A DNA stretch of 64,000 nt from Paraphotobacterium marinum (GTDB lineage: Bacteria > Pseudomonadota > Gammaproteobacteria > Enterobacterales > Vibrionaceae): NCBI RefSeq assembly GCF_002216855.1, contig NZ_CP022355.1, positions 744,001 through 808,000 of the forward strand. The letters run 5' to 3'. A program made the position numbers and the translations under genes. A model generated the notes under the pieces. The model made no database searches, was not told the origin of the DNA, and saw only the letters and a program-made list of their open reading frames with translations. Shown here piece after piece: positions 11,422-24,077 of this stretch. Each line of letters opens with the position of its first letter. Position 1 is the first letter of the stretch.

Positions 11422-11557
11422 AAGTTTTGTTAACGATTGAAACTTGCTTTAATTATATTAATTTTTACATATATTTTTGTCATGGTCGATTTTTTCTTAA
11501 AATTTGATTATTAATTGTGCGTAATAAACTTTTTTTAAAGAAATTAAAAATTAATGC

Positions 11558-11585
11558 TTGCATCGATTAAAAATACTCGTATAAT
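11558..11585 (+). promoter_or_regulatory. Sigma-70 promoter of the tRNA cluster
   Basis: TTGCAT (11558-11563) and a consensus TATAAT (11580-11585) are separated by 16 bases. The first tRNA begins 28 bases downstream of the -10 box. Confidence 0.7.
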
Positions 11586-11613
11586 TCACCCTCACAAAGA
11601 GAAAAATAACTGT

Positions 11614-11690
<77 letters not shown>

Positions 11691-11693
11691 TAA

Positions 11694-11769
11694 GCGACAC
11701 TAGCTCAGCTGGTAGAGCGCAACCTTGCCAAGGTTGAGGTCACGAGTTCGAACCTCGTGTGTCGCTCCA
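11694..11769 (+). tRNA. tRNA-Gly (GCC), copy 1
   Basis: A 76-base tRNA with anticodon GCC in CTTGCCAAG, acceptor stem GCGACAC/GTGTCGC and encoded CCA. It starts 3 bases after the fMet gene. Confidence 0.97.
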
Positions 11770-11787
11770 AATTCTCTTCGAATCTAT

Positions 11788-11864
<77 letters not shown>

Positions 11865-11867
11865 CAA

Positions 11868-11943
11868 GCGACACTAGCTCAGCTGGTAGAGCGCAACCTT
11901 GCCAAGGTTGAGGTCACGAGTTCGAACCTCGTGTGTCGCTCCA
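11868..11943 (+). tRNA. tRNA-Gly (GCC), copy 2
   Basis: Identical in sequence to the first tRNA-Gly gene and also offset by 174 bases. CCA is encoded. The 234 bases from here to queG are AT-rich and show no terminator I would defend. Confidence 0.97.
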
Positions 11944-12177
11944 TTAATATCATAATCCCTAAAACAACATAAACTTTATTATTTAATAACTTTATATACA
12001 AACTTATTCAATAAAACTTCTGTTAATATGTTTGTTTATAACTATGATCTAAAAAGATCTTAAAAAAAATATGCGCTTAACTTATTGAAATATAGAGTTA
12101 TTTTTTTTTCATGCATTTTTCATTTTATGTGGATATGTTTTTTATATATTTTTAAATTTCAATTTATACACAGCCTA

Positions 12178-13302
12178 TCATGCATCTCTTGTGAGGCCTT
12201 TTTCAATAATTCTTATTAGTTTTTGTGTGTTTGATTTTAAAGATTTAATTTGATTATTCAATGACCAATCTATATGCTCATCCCAGATCTTATTTTTGCC
12301 TCTAAGTGATTTGATATAGAGTTTTTCTTCTTCTGATAAATTAGAATTTCCCATAGCAACAATTATATTTCTAATCCACTTCACATAACCAATTCTTCTA
12401 ATAGGAGAACCTTCTGTTTTTTTTAGAAATTGACTTTCATCCCATCGCAATAAATCAAAAAGTTTTTGATTTTTAGTAATATCTTTAAAATAGAAATCCT
12501 TTTCATTAGTGATTGAAGCAAAACGATTCCATGGACAAACTAGCTGACAATCATCGCATCCATAAATCCTATTCCCCATTTTTTTTCTTAATTCAATAGG
12601 AATTACTCCAGCATATTCAATAGTTAGATAAGAAATACATTTTGTTGCATCTACTACTTTATCCCCAACAATTGCATTAGTTGGGCAAATCTTGATACAA
12701 GATGAACACTTACCACAATCATTCGTTACTGGGCTATCAATAGGTAAAGGTATATTTACGTATAGTTCTCCTAAAAAAAACCATGAACCAGCTTTTTTAT
12801 TAATAATTAAGGAGTTTTTTCCTTGCCAACCAATTCCGGCCTTTTCTGCAATTGGTCTCTCTAATACTGGTGCTGAATCTACAAAAGCACGAAACTTAAA
12901 ATCATCTTCAAATGAATTATTAATTTTATCAGCTAATTTTTGTAATCTTTTTCGCATGATCTTATGATAATCTCTACCTGATGCATAACGCGAAATATAA
13001 GCCATATTATTTTGTTTTAAATTATTTGCAAAACCAGCATCAGGAGGTAAGTAATCCATCCTAAAAGATAATATTCTGATCGTATCATCAACTAATTTTT
13101 CTGGAGAAGTTCTTTTATCGATATTTTTAGCGATCCAAGACATTTCACCATGAAATTTTTTTTCTAACCAGTCAAGATAATGAGGAGTGTAATTGTTTAG
13201 ATCTAAGTCTGTAACTCCCATTTCTTGAAAACCTAATTCTAAAGACCAGTTATTGATCTGATGTTTAAGTTTGCTCCAATTATATTTTTTGTTCTTATGC
13301 AT
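12178..13302 (-). CDS. queG: Epoxyqueuosine reductase QueG
   Basis: A 374-residue cobalamin-dependent iron-sulfur enzyme that carries out the last step of queuosine synthesis in tRNA. Two 4Fe-4S motifs are visible: CGKCSSCIKICP and CDDCQLVCPWN. The preceding DSAPVLERP and GWQGKNS segments are typical of QueG. It is divergent from tsaE. The nnr gene that E. coli carries between them is absent. Confidence 0.95.
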   Translation of the reverse strand: MHKNKKYNWSKLKHQINNWSLELGFQEMGVTDLDLNNYTPHYLDWLEKKFHGEMSWIAKNIDKRTSPEKLVDDTIRILSFRMDYLPPDAGFANNLKQNNMAYISRYASGRDYHKIMRKRLQKLADKINNSFEDDFKFRAFVDSAPVLERPIAEKAGIGWQGKNSLIINKKAGSWFFLGELYVNIPLPIDSPVTNDCGKCSSCIKICPTNAIVGDKVVDATKCISYLTIEYAGVIPIELRKKMGNRIYGCDDCQLVCPWNRFASITNEKDFYFKDITKNQKLFDLLRWDESQFLKKTEGSPIRRIGYVKWIRNIIVAMGNSNLSEEEKLYIKSLRGKNKIWDEHIDWSLNNQIKSLKSNTQKLIRIIEKGLTRDA

Positions 13303-13408
13303 AAGCTAAAAAAGTATATTTATTTTGCTAGAAGTAAGTTAAAATTAATCTTTAAGATTTAAACAATCTATTTGTGTTTTTTATCAAAAAGTTTAATGTG
13401 ATTATAAT

Positions 13409-13879
13409 ATGAATGTTTTAAAAATTGAAACAACAAGTGAGTCTTCACTCTATGATTTTGGCAAAATGCTTTCAGAATATTTGTTACCGAATATGACGGT
13501 TTTCTTGAAAGGAGATTTGGGTGCCGGTAAAACTACTTTATCAAGAGGAGTTCTTCATGGAAAAGGACACGAAGGTAAAGTTAAAAGCCCAACTTACAAT
13601 ATTTTAGAGAATTATAATTTTGATAATTTTATAATTTATCATTTTGACCTATACAGAGTAAAAGATCTTGAAGAACTTGAATTCATGGGATTTAGAGATT
13701 ACTTTCACAAAGATTCTATTTGTTTAATCGAATGGCCTGAAATTGCAATGAATATTTTGCATGAACCTGATTTAGTGATAGATATAAATTTTAAAAATGA
13801 TAATAGGGTATTGTATATAACTAGTAAATCAAAAGAACTACTTTCAACATTAACGCAAAAGATTGCTAATGAGAATTAA
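13409..13879 (+). CDS. tsaE: tRNA threonylcarbamoyladenosine biosynthesis ATPase TsaE
   Basis: A 156-residue protein with Walker A motif GDLGAGKTT at residues 35-43 and the conserved VKSPTYNI segment. TsaE supports the TsaB-TsaD complex in making t6A37 on tRNAs that read ANN codons. The last 11 bases overlap the start of mutL. In E. coli amiB separates the two genes; here it is missing. Confidence 0.95.
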   Translation: MNVLKIETTSESSLYDFGKMLSEYLLPNMTVFLKGDLGAGKTTLSRGVLHGKGHEGKVKSPTYNILENYNFDNFIIYHFDLYRVKDLEELEFMGFRDYFHKDSICLIEWPEIAMNILHEPDLVIDINFKNDNRVLYITSKSKELLSTLTQKIANEN

Positions 13880-15689
13880 GAAGTTATCAACTATTGTTGC
13901 AAATCAAATTGCGGCAGGCGAAGTCATTGAAAGACCAGTGTCCATAATTAAGGAGTTAGTTGAAAATAGTCTTGATGCAGGATCAGATAGTATTGATATC
14001 AAGCTAGTTAATGGAGGTAAATCATTAATTAGTATAAAGGATAATGGAGATGGCATTTTTAAAGATGATCTTAAATTATCTTTGGTTAAACATGCTACTT
14101 CAAAAATAACAACATCTAATGATCTTTTATATCTGAGTTCTTTGGGGTTTAGGGGGGAAGCTTTATCAAGTATATGTTCAATATCTCGTATTATGATATC
14201 TTCAATTAAAAATGGCGAAAAGCAAGGCTGGCAAATTTATAATGAATTTGATTCTATGGACACGAACATCAAATTATCAAATATTTTAGAGGGTACTCTT
14301 ATTGAAGTTCGTGATATGTTTTATAATATCCCTGCTAGGCTAAAATTTCTAAAATCTGATAAAACTGAATATATCAATGTTGAAAAATTAATTACAGCTT
14401 ATGCTATATCTAATCCTCATGTTTCATTTTCCTTATCCCATAATGGTAAACTTCTAAAAAAATTTAATAGGGTCACCGATAATAATGACGTTGAAAAAAG
14501 ATTATCATTGATTCTTGGTAAGCGTTTTATTGATAACAATAGTTATTTTAAGTCAACTTTTGAAAAAATTGTCCTTTCTGGATGGGTTGTTAATCCGGAT
14601 ATTAATTTACCTTCATGTCAGTTTGTTTTTCTTAATGGTCGAGTTATTAAAGATAAAGTTGTAAATCATGCTATTAAGCAAGCATACAAAAGATATGACA
14701 TTATAAATCAAAATTACATCATTTTTGTTGACTTACCTAAAGATCAGGTAGATATAAATGTCCATCCATCAAAGTATGAAGTTAGGTTTTCAAATAACCG
14801 GATCTTGCATGATTTTTTAGTGAGTACATTAAGTAACATGCTTATAAAGAATCACAAAATAAAAAATGAAGTATCTTTAGATTTAAGTAATGATAATCAG
14901 TGTACTTCAATTAAAGAACACACTACAACGAATTATAAAACAGAAGAAGATGAAAAAGGATGCATAGGCCAGCAAGAAAATATTAAATTAGAAAGTTTAA
15001 ACTCATATCCTTCTTTAATAGATGCGAAAAGAAAAAAATTAGAGCCCAGCAGAATACATTATTTTGATGCATATGAAAGAAATGAAACCCAAAATTCATT
15101 AACAAATAATTTTGGAGTTAACCCAGAAAATAGAATTGACAATAACATACTCGGTAAACCTATTACTTTAATAAATGGGTATTGTGTAATGTTAACATGC
15201 GAAAATAGATTAAAAGTTGTTTCTCTACTTAAAGTTTCAAAAGCTTTATGTGCACAAAAGATTAAAAATCACGGTTTAGAGTCTAAACCCTTATTAATAC
15301 CTTATAAACTGAATTTTAATGAATTAGTATCAAACAAACAGAGGGATTACATGGAGGTGTTGGGCTTCAAATTTAAATTACTCGAGAATTATTTAACCTT
15401 TACCCATGTTCCAAATATTCTTAAGGATAAAAAATTAGATCAATATTTAGAAGAATTTGTAAGGATATTTTGCCTTGAGCAAAACTTTATTTTTAAAAAT
15501 AACTCAGATTTATTTGAGAACTTTACTGACTTTATTGTTAAGCAAGCACCCAAAATTAATAATTTATCTGAAGCAATCCATATGATTGCGTGTTTAGAAA
15601 GTGAATTTGAGCAAGAAACACAAGTTATTTTAGATACAGTAACAACTGAATTAAACCTTGAAGAACTAATAGGACAAAATTTATTATGA
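13869..15689 (+). CDS. mutL: DNA mismatch repair protein MutL
   Basis: MutL links MutS mismatch recognition to strand incision. The GHKL ATPase motifs are intact: IAAGEVIERP with KELVENSLDAG, KDNGDGI, ATSKI and GFRGEAL. A variable linker and a C-terminal dimerisation region follow, 606 residues in all (E. coli 615). I chose the ATG at 13869; a TTG six bases earlier is possible. It overlaps tsaE by 11 bases and miaA by 4 (ATGA), indicating translational coupling. An intact mutL is notable because mismatch repair normally limits homopolymer slippage. Confidence 0.95.
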   Translation: MRIKKLSTIVANQIAAGEVIERPVSIIKELVENSLDAGSDSIDIKLVNGGKSLISIKDNGDGIFKDDLKLSLVKHATSKITTSNDLLYLSSLGFRGEALSSICSISRIMISSIKNGEKQGWQIYNEFDSMDTNIKLSNILEGTLIEVRDMFYNIPARLKFLKSDKTEYINVEKLITAYAISNPHVSFSLSHNGKLLKKFNRVTDNNDVEKRLSLILGKRFIDNNSYFKSTFEKIVLSGWVVNPDINLPSCQFVFLNGRVIKDKVVNHAIKQAYKRYDIINQNYIIFVDLPKDQVDINVHPSKYEVRFSNNRILHDFLVSTLSNMLIKNHKIKNEVSLDLSNDNQCTSIKEHTTTNYKTEEDEKGCIGQQENIKLESLNSYPSLIDAKRKKLEPSRIHYFDAYERNETQNSLTNNFGVNPENRIDNNILGKPITLINGYCVMLTCENRLKVVSLLKVSKALCAQKIKNHGLESKPLLIPYKLNFNELVSNKQRDYMEVLGFKFKLLENYLTFTHVPNILKDKKLDQYLEEFVRIFCLEQNFIFKNNSDLFENFTDFIVKQAPKINNLSEAIHMIACLESEFEQETQVILDTVTTELNLEELIGQNLL

Positions 15690-16606
15690 AAAATAAAATC
15701 ATCTTTTTAATGGGACCAACAGCTTCTGGAAAAACTGATCTTGCTATTAAATTGATGAAAGATTTTCCATTAGATATTATTAGTGTAGATTCTGCCTTGA
15801 TATATAAAGGTATGAATATTGGGACAGCTAAGCCTTCTGAAGAAGAGTTGTTATTAGCGCCCCATAAGCTTATTGATATAATAGATCCTAAAGAAACATA
15901 TTCGGTTGCAAATTTTAGAATTGATGCCCTTAAAGAAATTAAATTGATCTGGGATAAAGGAAGAATACCCATTCTAGTTGGCGGAACAATGCTTTATTTT
16001 AAATCGCTTGTGGATGGACTATCTAACCTGCCAGAATCAAATCCTGTAATTAGACAAAGTTTGGAGAATCAATTAAATAATAAAGGTATTAGTTTTTTAT
16101 ATGAACAACTTAAAGAATTAGACATTGAAACAGCCTTAAAATTGCATCCAAATGATTCTCAAAGAATTCTAAGAGCTATAGAAGTTTGTCGGGTTTCCCA
16201 AAAACCTATGAGCGAGTTGTTGAGACAAAGAGAGCAAAACTTTGAATTACATCCTCTTCAGCTAGCATTACTTCCGGAAGATAGAAAACATTTACATGAT
16301 AAAATTGAAAAGCGATTTCATGATATGATAAAAAAAGGTTTTGTTGAAGAAGTTAAAACACTTTTTTCTAGGGGGGATTTAAATGAAAATATGCCATCAA
16401 TTAGGGCTGTTGGCTATAGGCAAATTTGGAAGTATTTGCAAGGGGAATATTTATTAGATGAAGCAATATTTAGAGCTATATGTGCAACTAGACAGCTAGC
16501 TAAAAGACAAATTACCTGGTTAAGAAGTTGGAATAATCTTAGTATTGTTGAACCACATAAATATGACGATGTAAATTTATTGGTGAATAATTACTTAAAT
16601 TCATAA
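15686..16606 (+). CDS. miaA: tRNA dimethylallyltransferase MiaA
   Basis: Adds a dimethylallyl group to A37 of tRNAs reading UNN codons, the first step toward ms2i6A. The P-loop GPTASGKTDLA is at residues 10-20, with DSALIYKGMNIGTAKP and the VGGTMLYFK segment downstream. Its 306 residues are near normal length. It overlaps mutL by 4 bases and is followed by hfq. Confidence 0.96.
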   Translation: MKNKIIFLMGPTASGKTDLAIKLMKDFPLDIISVDSALIYKGMNIGTAKPSEEELLLAPHKLIDIIDPKETYSVANFRIDALKEIKLIWDKGRIPILVGGTMLYFKSLVDGLSNLPESNPVIRQSLENQLNNKGISFLYEQLKELDIETALKLHPNDSQRILRAIEVCRVSQKPMSELLRQREQNFELHPLQLALLPEDRKHLHDKIEKRFHDMIKKGFVEEVKTLFSRGDLNENMPSIRAVGYRQIWKYLQGEYLLDEAIFRAICATRQLAKRQITWLRSWNNLSIVEPHKYDDVNLLVNNYLNS

Positions 16607-16698
16607 AATATTTCAATAAAGCTAGTTATAACTATAATTTTTTTGTTATATTGTTAATATGAATTAATGGTATTAAAAAAATAAAAAAAGGATTAAAT

Positions 16699-16953
16699 AT
16701 GGCTAAAGGTCAATCACTACAGGACCCTTATTTAAATGCATTGAGAAAGGAAAGAATTCCTGTTTCAATTTTTTTAGTTAATGGAATTAAGCTACAGGGA
16801 CAGATTGAGTCATTTGATCAGTTTGTAATACTTCTTCGAAATACTGTGAATCAAATGGTTTATAAGCATGCGATTTCAACAGTTGTCCCTTCAAGAGCGG
16901 TGCCTTATGGTGTATCGATTGAAAAGGATGATAAAGAATTAGAAGATAAATAG
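16699..16953 (+). CDS. hfq: RNA chaperone Hfq
   Basis: An 84-residue Sm-like protein that forms a hexamer and pairs small RNAs with mRNAs. Sm1 ([18 protein letters not shown]) and Sm2 ([12 protein letters not shown]) are both present. The C-terminal tail is short compared with E. coli (102 residues) and ends in an acidic stretch. An AAGGA site precedes the ATG. hflX follows by 17 bases, the usual order. Confidence 0.96.
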   Translation: MAKGQSLQDPYLNALRKERIPVSIFLVNGIKLQGQIESFDQFVILLRNTVNQMVYKHAISTVVPSRAVPYGVSIEKDDKELEDK

Positions 16954-16970
16954 AGAGAGGTTAAATTTTA

Positions 16971-18260
16971 TTGTTTGAACGTTACACAGGAGGGGAAAGA
17001 GCCCTCATAATTCATGTTAATTTTTTATATGAAAAAGAGCAAGAAGATGTTAATGAGTGCTTAATGCTCTCTGAATCTGCTGGTGCTAAGGTTTTAGAAG
17101 TTGTAACTAGCAGTAGAACCTCCCCAGATAGTAAACTCTTTATTGGTTCAGGTAAAGCCGATGAAATTACAAATATTATTCCGACGTTAGATATTGATTT
17201 AATAATTTTTAATCATGCTTTATCCCCAGCACAAGAAAGAAATCTCGAAAAACACTTTAAATGCAGAGTATTAGATAGAACAGGACTAATTCTGGATATT
17301 TTTGCACAAAGAGCGAGAACACATGAAGGAAAGCTACAGGTTGAATTGGCTCAATTACAACATCTTTCAACACGATTAATCAGAGGTTGGACTCATTTAG
17401 AGAGACAAAAAGGAGGTATAGGTTTAAGAGGTCCTGGTGAAACTCAGCTTGAGACTGATAGACGTTTGTTAAGAGGAAGAATTAAAAATATTACTTCTCG
17501 TCTTGGTAAAGTCGAAAAACAACGACAGCAAGGTAGAAAAGCAAGATCTAAAGCAGATATACCGACCGTTGCATTAGTGGGATACACCAATGCAGGTAAA
17601 TCGACATTATTTAATAGTTTAACTACTTCAAATATATATGCTGCAGATCAGTTATTTGCGACTTTAGATCCAACATTAAGAAGGATTAAAGTCAATGAAG
17701 TAGGAGATGTTATTTTAGCTGATACTGTTGGTTTTATAAGACACCTACCTCATGATTTAGTTGCTGCATTTAAAGCTACTCTTCAAGAAACTCAGCAGGC
17801 ATCTATTTTATTGCATGTTGTGGACGTGAATGATGAAAATGTCGACATACACATTAAGTCAGTTAATGAAGTTTTAGAAGAAATTGATGCTCATGAAATT
17901 CCAACATTAATTGTTTTTAATAAGATTGATTTAAATAATGAACAGTTTGCTAAAATAGATTATGATCAGAAAGGTAATCCATGCACTGTTTGGGTATCGT
18001 CTTTAACTGGGGATGGTTTAGATTTAATTTTTGAAGCACTTCGAAAATTATTATCTAAAAAGATGGTAGAATTTAAATTAAAGATTCCTCCCAATTATAG
18101 TGGTTCTTTGAGGAGTAAGTTGTTTTTATTAGAATCGATTATCAATGAAAGCTATCAGGACGATGGGTGTCTGTTGATAGATGTGAGAATGAGTGAAATA
18201 AATTGGAATAAATTACAGAAAAAAGAACATAACGTTCTAGATAGTTTTATAATCAATTAA
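16971..18260 (+). CDS. hflX: Ribosome-associated GTPase HflX
   Basis: A 429-residue GTPase that splits stalled or heat-damaged ribosomes. The N-terminal HflX domain contains GSGKADEI, and the glycine-rich linker reads GGIGLRGPGETQLE. G1 is GYTNAGKST, G3 is DTVGF and G4 is NKID. The start is a TTG after an AGAGG site; the first residues MFERYTGGE match the family N-terminus, so I keep it. It belongs to the hfq-hflX-hflK-hflC cluster. Confidence 0.95.
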   Translation: MFERYTGGERALIIHVNFLYEKEQEDVNECLMLSESAGAKVLEVVTSSRTSPDSKLFIGSGKADEITNIIPTLDIDLIIFNHALSPAQERNLEKHFKCRVLDRTGLILDIFAQRARTHEGKLQVELAQLQHLSTRLIRGWTHLERQKGGIGLRGPGETQLETDRRLLRGRIKNITSRLGKVEKQRQQGRKARSKADIPTVALVGYTNAGKSTLFNSLTTSNIYAADQLFATLDPTLRRIKVNEVGDVILADTVGFIRHLPHDLVAAFKATLQETQQASILLHVVDVNDENVDIHIKSVNEVLEEIDAHEIPTLIVFNKIDLNNEQFAKIDYDQKGNPCTVWVSSLTGDGLDLIFEALRKLLSKKMVEFKLKIPPNYSGSLRSKLFLLESIINESYQDDGCLLIDVRMSEINWNKLQKKEHNVLDSFIIN

Positions 18261-18296
18261 ATTTAAATTTAAATTAAAATTCGATGGAGATATAAC

Positions 18297-19436
18297 ATGG
18301 CGTGGAATGAGCCGGGTGGAAATGACCAAGATCCGTGGAACACAAATAAAAAACGAAAAAACACACAAGGGCCACCTGATTTAGACGAAATGCTAAGAAA
18401 GGTTTCGGGTTTTTTTGGAGGGTCAAAAAATAATGGGAGCAATGGAGAAAATTCCAGAAATATAAAATATGTAACTATTTCAGTTATTGTGATTGCAATT
18501 TTATTGTGGTTTGCAAGTGGGTTTTATCAAATTAAAGAAGCTGAACAAGGTGTCGTAACTCGTTTTGGTAAGTTTGATAAGATTGTAAACCCTGGTTTGA
18601 ATTGGAAACCAACATTTATCGATTCAGTCACAAAGGTTAATACCCAACAAATACGTTCTTTGAGAAGTAGTGGACAGATGCTGACTAAAGATGAAAATAT
18701 GGTAGATGTTTCACTGAATGTTCAATATAGAATCAGTAATCCTGAAGAATATTTATATAATGTTACATCTCCAGAAACTAGTTTAGAACAGGCTACTGAT
18801 GCTGCATTAAGATCTGTAATTGGTGATATGAGCATGGAAAATATTATTACATCAGGTCTACAAGAGATAGGTGTTAAAACTGAAGACGAGTTAAATAAAA
18901 TCATTAAAAATTATAACATGGGACTAACTGTAGTCGATGTTAACTTACAAAAAGCAAGACCTCCTGAGCAAGTCAAGCAAGCTTTTGATGATGCTATATC
19001 TGCAAGAGAGGATAAAGTCAGATATACTAGAGAAGCTGAGCGATATAGAAATGATGTGGTTCCTAAAGCTAAAGGTGAAGCCGCAAAAATTGAAAAAGAA
19101 GCTGAGGGTTATGCTGAAACAAAAGTTAGTATTGCTAAAGGTGAAGTGGATAAATTAACGCAGTTGTTACCTGAATTCCAAGCAGACCCAGCATTGACTA
19201 AAGAAAGGTTATACTTAGATGCTATGGAAAAAGTTTATCAGAATACTAGTAAGGTGTTAGTTGATAATAAAGGTAGTAATAATTTACTATATTTGCCGAT
19301 AGATAAAATTATGAATCAAGCGCAGAATAAAACAGACAACAGTGCTGTACAACCTGTAAGTGATAATCAGAAAAACTCAGAGATTGGGACTCCTCCATCA
19401 CTAAGAAATAATACAAACAGACAGGGAAGGAATTAA
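18297..19436 (+). CDS. hflK: Membrane protease modulator HflK
   Basis: A 379-residue SPFH/stomatin-family protein that assembles with HflC around the FtsH protease. A glycine- and asparagine-rich cytosolic N-terminus (MAWNEPGGNDQDPWN) is followed by a single membrane segment near residues 57-72. The band-7 domain and a charged helical region follow. GGAGA lies before the ATG. hflC starts 1 base after its stop codon. Confidence 0.95.
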   Translation: MAWNEPGGNDQDPWNTNKKRKNTQGPPDLDEMLRKVSGFFGGSKNNGSNGENSRNIKYVTISVIVIAILLWFASGFYQIKEAEQGVVTRFGKFDKIVNPGLNWKPTFIDSVTKVNTQQIRSLRSSGQMLTKDENMVDVSLNVQYRISNPEEYLYNVTSPETSLEQATDAALRSVIGDMSMENIITSGLQEIGVKTEDELNKIIKNYNMGLTVVDVNLQKARPPEQVKQAFDDAISAREDKVRYTREAERYRNDVVPKAKGEAAKIEKEAEGYAETKVSIAKGEVDKLTQLLPEFQADPALTKERLYLDAMEKVYQNTSKVLVDNKGSNNLLYLPIDKIMNQAQNKTDNSAVQPVSDNQKNSEIGTPPSLRNNTNRQGRN

Positions 19437-19437
19437 T

Positions 19438-21721
<2,284 letters not shown>

Positions 21722-21745
21722 AATAATTAAATAGTAAATATTATT

Positions 21746-21780
21746 AAAAGGATATATTATAACTGATATATCCTTTTTTT
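21746..21780 (+). terminator. Rho-independent terminator after purA
   Basis: AAAAGGATATA (21746-21756) pairs with TATATCCTTTT (21767-21777) around a 10-base loop and runs into a T tract. It ends only 8 bases before the rnr ATG. Confidence 0.85.
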
Positions 21781-21788
21781 TATATAAA

Positions 21789-24077
21789 ATGAGAAAACAA
21801 AATAAAATTCAAAAAAAAACAGATCCCTTCAAGGAAAGAGAAGCAAAAAATTATTCAAACCCTGTACCCAGTAGAGAGTTTATAGTTGAAACGATTTCAA
21901 ATTGTAATCAACCTGTTTCTAAAAATCTACTTTTAAATTTATTTTCAATCAAGAGTGATGAAGAAAAAGAAGCATTTCGCCGAAGATTAAAAGCTATGGA
22001 AAGAGATGGCCAGTTAGTTTATTATCCAGGAAAGAAGTACTGTCTACCAATTGAAAACAAAATTATTGAAGGCACAATTCAAGGACATAAAGATGGTATT
22101 GGTATTTTAAAAAAAGCCTATAATGACCAAGATGTTCTTATCTCACAAAAACAGATGGTAGGCCTGCTACATGGTGATATAGTTAAAGTTCAAATTAAAG
22201 CAGTAACAACTAGAGGGATGATCAGTTGCGATTTAATTGAGGTAGTTAAATTTTCTAATAAACCTGTAGTTGGTAGATTTTTTATTGAGCACAATAAAAA
22301 ATATGTTGTTTCTGATGATAGCAGAGTACATGGAGAGTTTACAGTTATAGATAGTTTACATAACGAACTAAGCTTGGGAAATGTAGTTGTCCTTGAGATT
22401 ACAAAAAGGGCAACAAAAAATCAAGTTGCAGAGGGGAAAGTTATTGAGGTTCTTGGAAATGAACAAGATCCTGGAATAGAAATAGATATCGCTTTAAGAA
22501 AATTTGATATTCCCTATCAGTGGCCAAAACCTCTCTTAAAAGAACTTGACTCTATTGATAAAGACACTGAAAATGGAAGTAATTCAAATCGAATTGATTT
22601 AAGAAATAAGCCTTTTATAACGATAGATGGTGAAGACGCAAGAGATTTTGATGATGCAGTTTATTGTGAATCAAAACCCTCAGGTGGTTGGAGGTTGTGG
22701 GTCGCAATTGCTGATGTAAGTCACTATATCAAGAAATATTCTGAACTTGACAAAGAAGCTTTAAAAAGAGGAAATTCAGTTTATTTTCCCCAAAAAGTTG
22801 TTCCTATGTTACCCGAATTACTCTCTAATGGTGTATGCTCATTAAATCCGAATGTCAATCGTTTATCTTTAGTTTGTGAAATGACCATTTCTAAGAAAGG
22901 AAAATTGTCAGGCTATAAATTCTACGAAGGTTTAATTAAGTCATCAGCTAGATTAACTTACAATAAAGTAAGTCTTATACTTGATAATGATTACAAACTT
23001 TTAGAGCGATATGCAAATAATTTACCTAATATTTATCATTTACATAGCTTATATACAGAGTTAAAAAAACAAAAAGAAATAAGAGGCGCTCTAGAATTTG
23101 ATACCAATGAACCGAAATTTGTTTTTAACGAGCACAAAAAAATAGAGTCCATTGAAACAATAAAAAGAAATGATGCACATAAAATAATTGAAGAGTGTAT
23201 GATTTTAGCTAATGTTGCTTCTGCAAAATTTTTATTAAAAAACAGCAGCATATCTGGCATATATCGCGTTCATGATAAACCAAGCGATGAAAAGCTGAGT
23301 GCGTTTAATCAATTTTTATTAGAAAGAGGACTATCTCTTGCAAATCACAAAGAACCAAAACCAAGCGATTACTCTAACTTGAATTCAATTTTATCGTCTA
23401 GAACAGATAAAGAAATAATTCAGACTATGCTGTTACGTTCATTGAAACAAGCAAACTATCAAACTGATAATATTGGACATTTTGGTTTATCCTTAAATGA
23501 ATATACTCATTTTACTTCGCCTATTAGAAGGTATCCTGATTTAATAGTTCACAGATTAATAAAATCTATAATTTATAACGATGAGAAATTAAAGTATTCA
23601 CCAGACGAAATTGACTATATTTCAGAACATTGTTCAACTACTGAGAGAAAGGCAGATGAAGCTACAAAAGACGTTGCAGAATATTTGAAATGTGAGTTTA
23701 TATCACGGCACATCGGAGAAACATTTGAGGGTATTATTTCTAACGTCCTGCCGTTTGGTTTTTTTGTTAGAATCAAAGATTTTCATATTGATGGGTTAGT
23801 GCATGTAACTTCTCTTAAAGCTGAGTACTTTCATTATAATGACGTACAGCAGAAACTTGTTGGAGAAAAATCAAGTAAAACATACTCTTTGGGAGAAGAT
23901 ATACGTATAAAAGTTTTAGATGTAAATATAGATAGTCGAAATATAGATTTTTGTTTGGCTCATGATGATTTGGAAAAAAGCACAGTAATCCCTAAAAAAA
24001 AATCTATAAGAGAAAAGCTAAAAGATGGACTTATTCCAAACAAAAAGTTAGTAAAAAAAAATAAAAAGAGAAGTTAA
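21789..24077 (+). CDS. rnr: Ribonuclease R
   Basis: A 762-residue 3'-5' exoribonuclease that degrades structured RNA and takes part in rRNA quality control. The order is an N-terminal winged-helix and cold-shock region, the RNB catalytic domain with DGEDARDFDDAV carrying the metal-binding aspartates, an S1 domain (GIISNVLPFGFFVRI), and a lysine-rich tail. It is shorter than the E. coli protein (813), mainly in the tail. No Shine-Dalgarno sequence is visible. The stop overlaps the rlmB ATG by one base. nsrR, upstream in E. coli, is missing. Confidence 0.95.
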   Translation: MRKQNKIQKKTDPFKEREAKNYSNPVPSREFIVETISNCNQPVSKNLLLNLFSIKSDEEKEAFRRRLKAMERDGQLVYYPGKKYCLPIENKIIEGTIQGHKDGIGILKKAYNDQDVLISQKQMVGLLHGDIVKVQIKAVTTRGMISCDLIEVVKFSNKPVVGRFFIEHNKKYVVSDDSRVHGEFTVIDSLHNELSLGNVVVLEITKRATKNQVAEGKVIEVLGNEQDPGIEIDIALRKFDIPYQWPKPLLKELDSIDKDTENGSNSNRIDLRNKPFITIDGEDARDFDDAVYCESKPSGGWRLWVAIADVSHYIKKYSELDKEALKRGNSVYFPQKVVPMLPELLSNGVCSLNPNVNRLSLVCEMTISKKGKLSGYKFYEGLIKSSARLTYNKVSLILDNDYKLLERYANNLPNIYHLHSLYTELKKQKEIRGALEFDTNEPKFVFNEHKKIESIETIKRNDAHKIIEECMILANVASAKFLLKNSSISGIYRVHDKPSDEKLSAFNQFLLERGLSLANHKEPKPSDYSNLNSILSSRTDKEIIQTMLLRSLKQANYQTDNIGHFGLSLNEYTHFTSPIRRYPDLIVHRLIKSIIYNDEKLKYSPDEIDYISEHCSTTERKADEATKDVAEYLKCEFISRHIGETFEGIISNVLPFGFFVRIKDFHIDGLVHVTSLKAEYFHYNDVQQKLVGEKSSKTYSLGEDIRIKVLDVNIDSRNIDFCLAHDDLEKSTVIPKKKSIREKLKDGLIPNKKLVKKNKKRS

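Noticed and set aside
12041-12070. GATCT-AAAA-AGATC palindrome after the tRNA cluster as a terminator
   Set aside because: The stem is only 5 bp and is followed by A's and not T's on the plus strand, so I do not call it.
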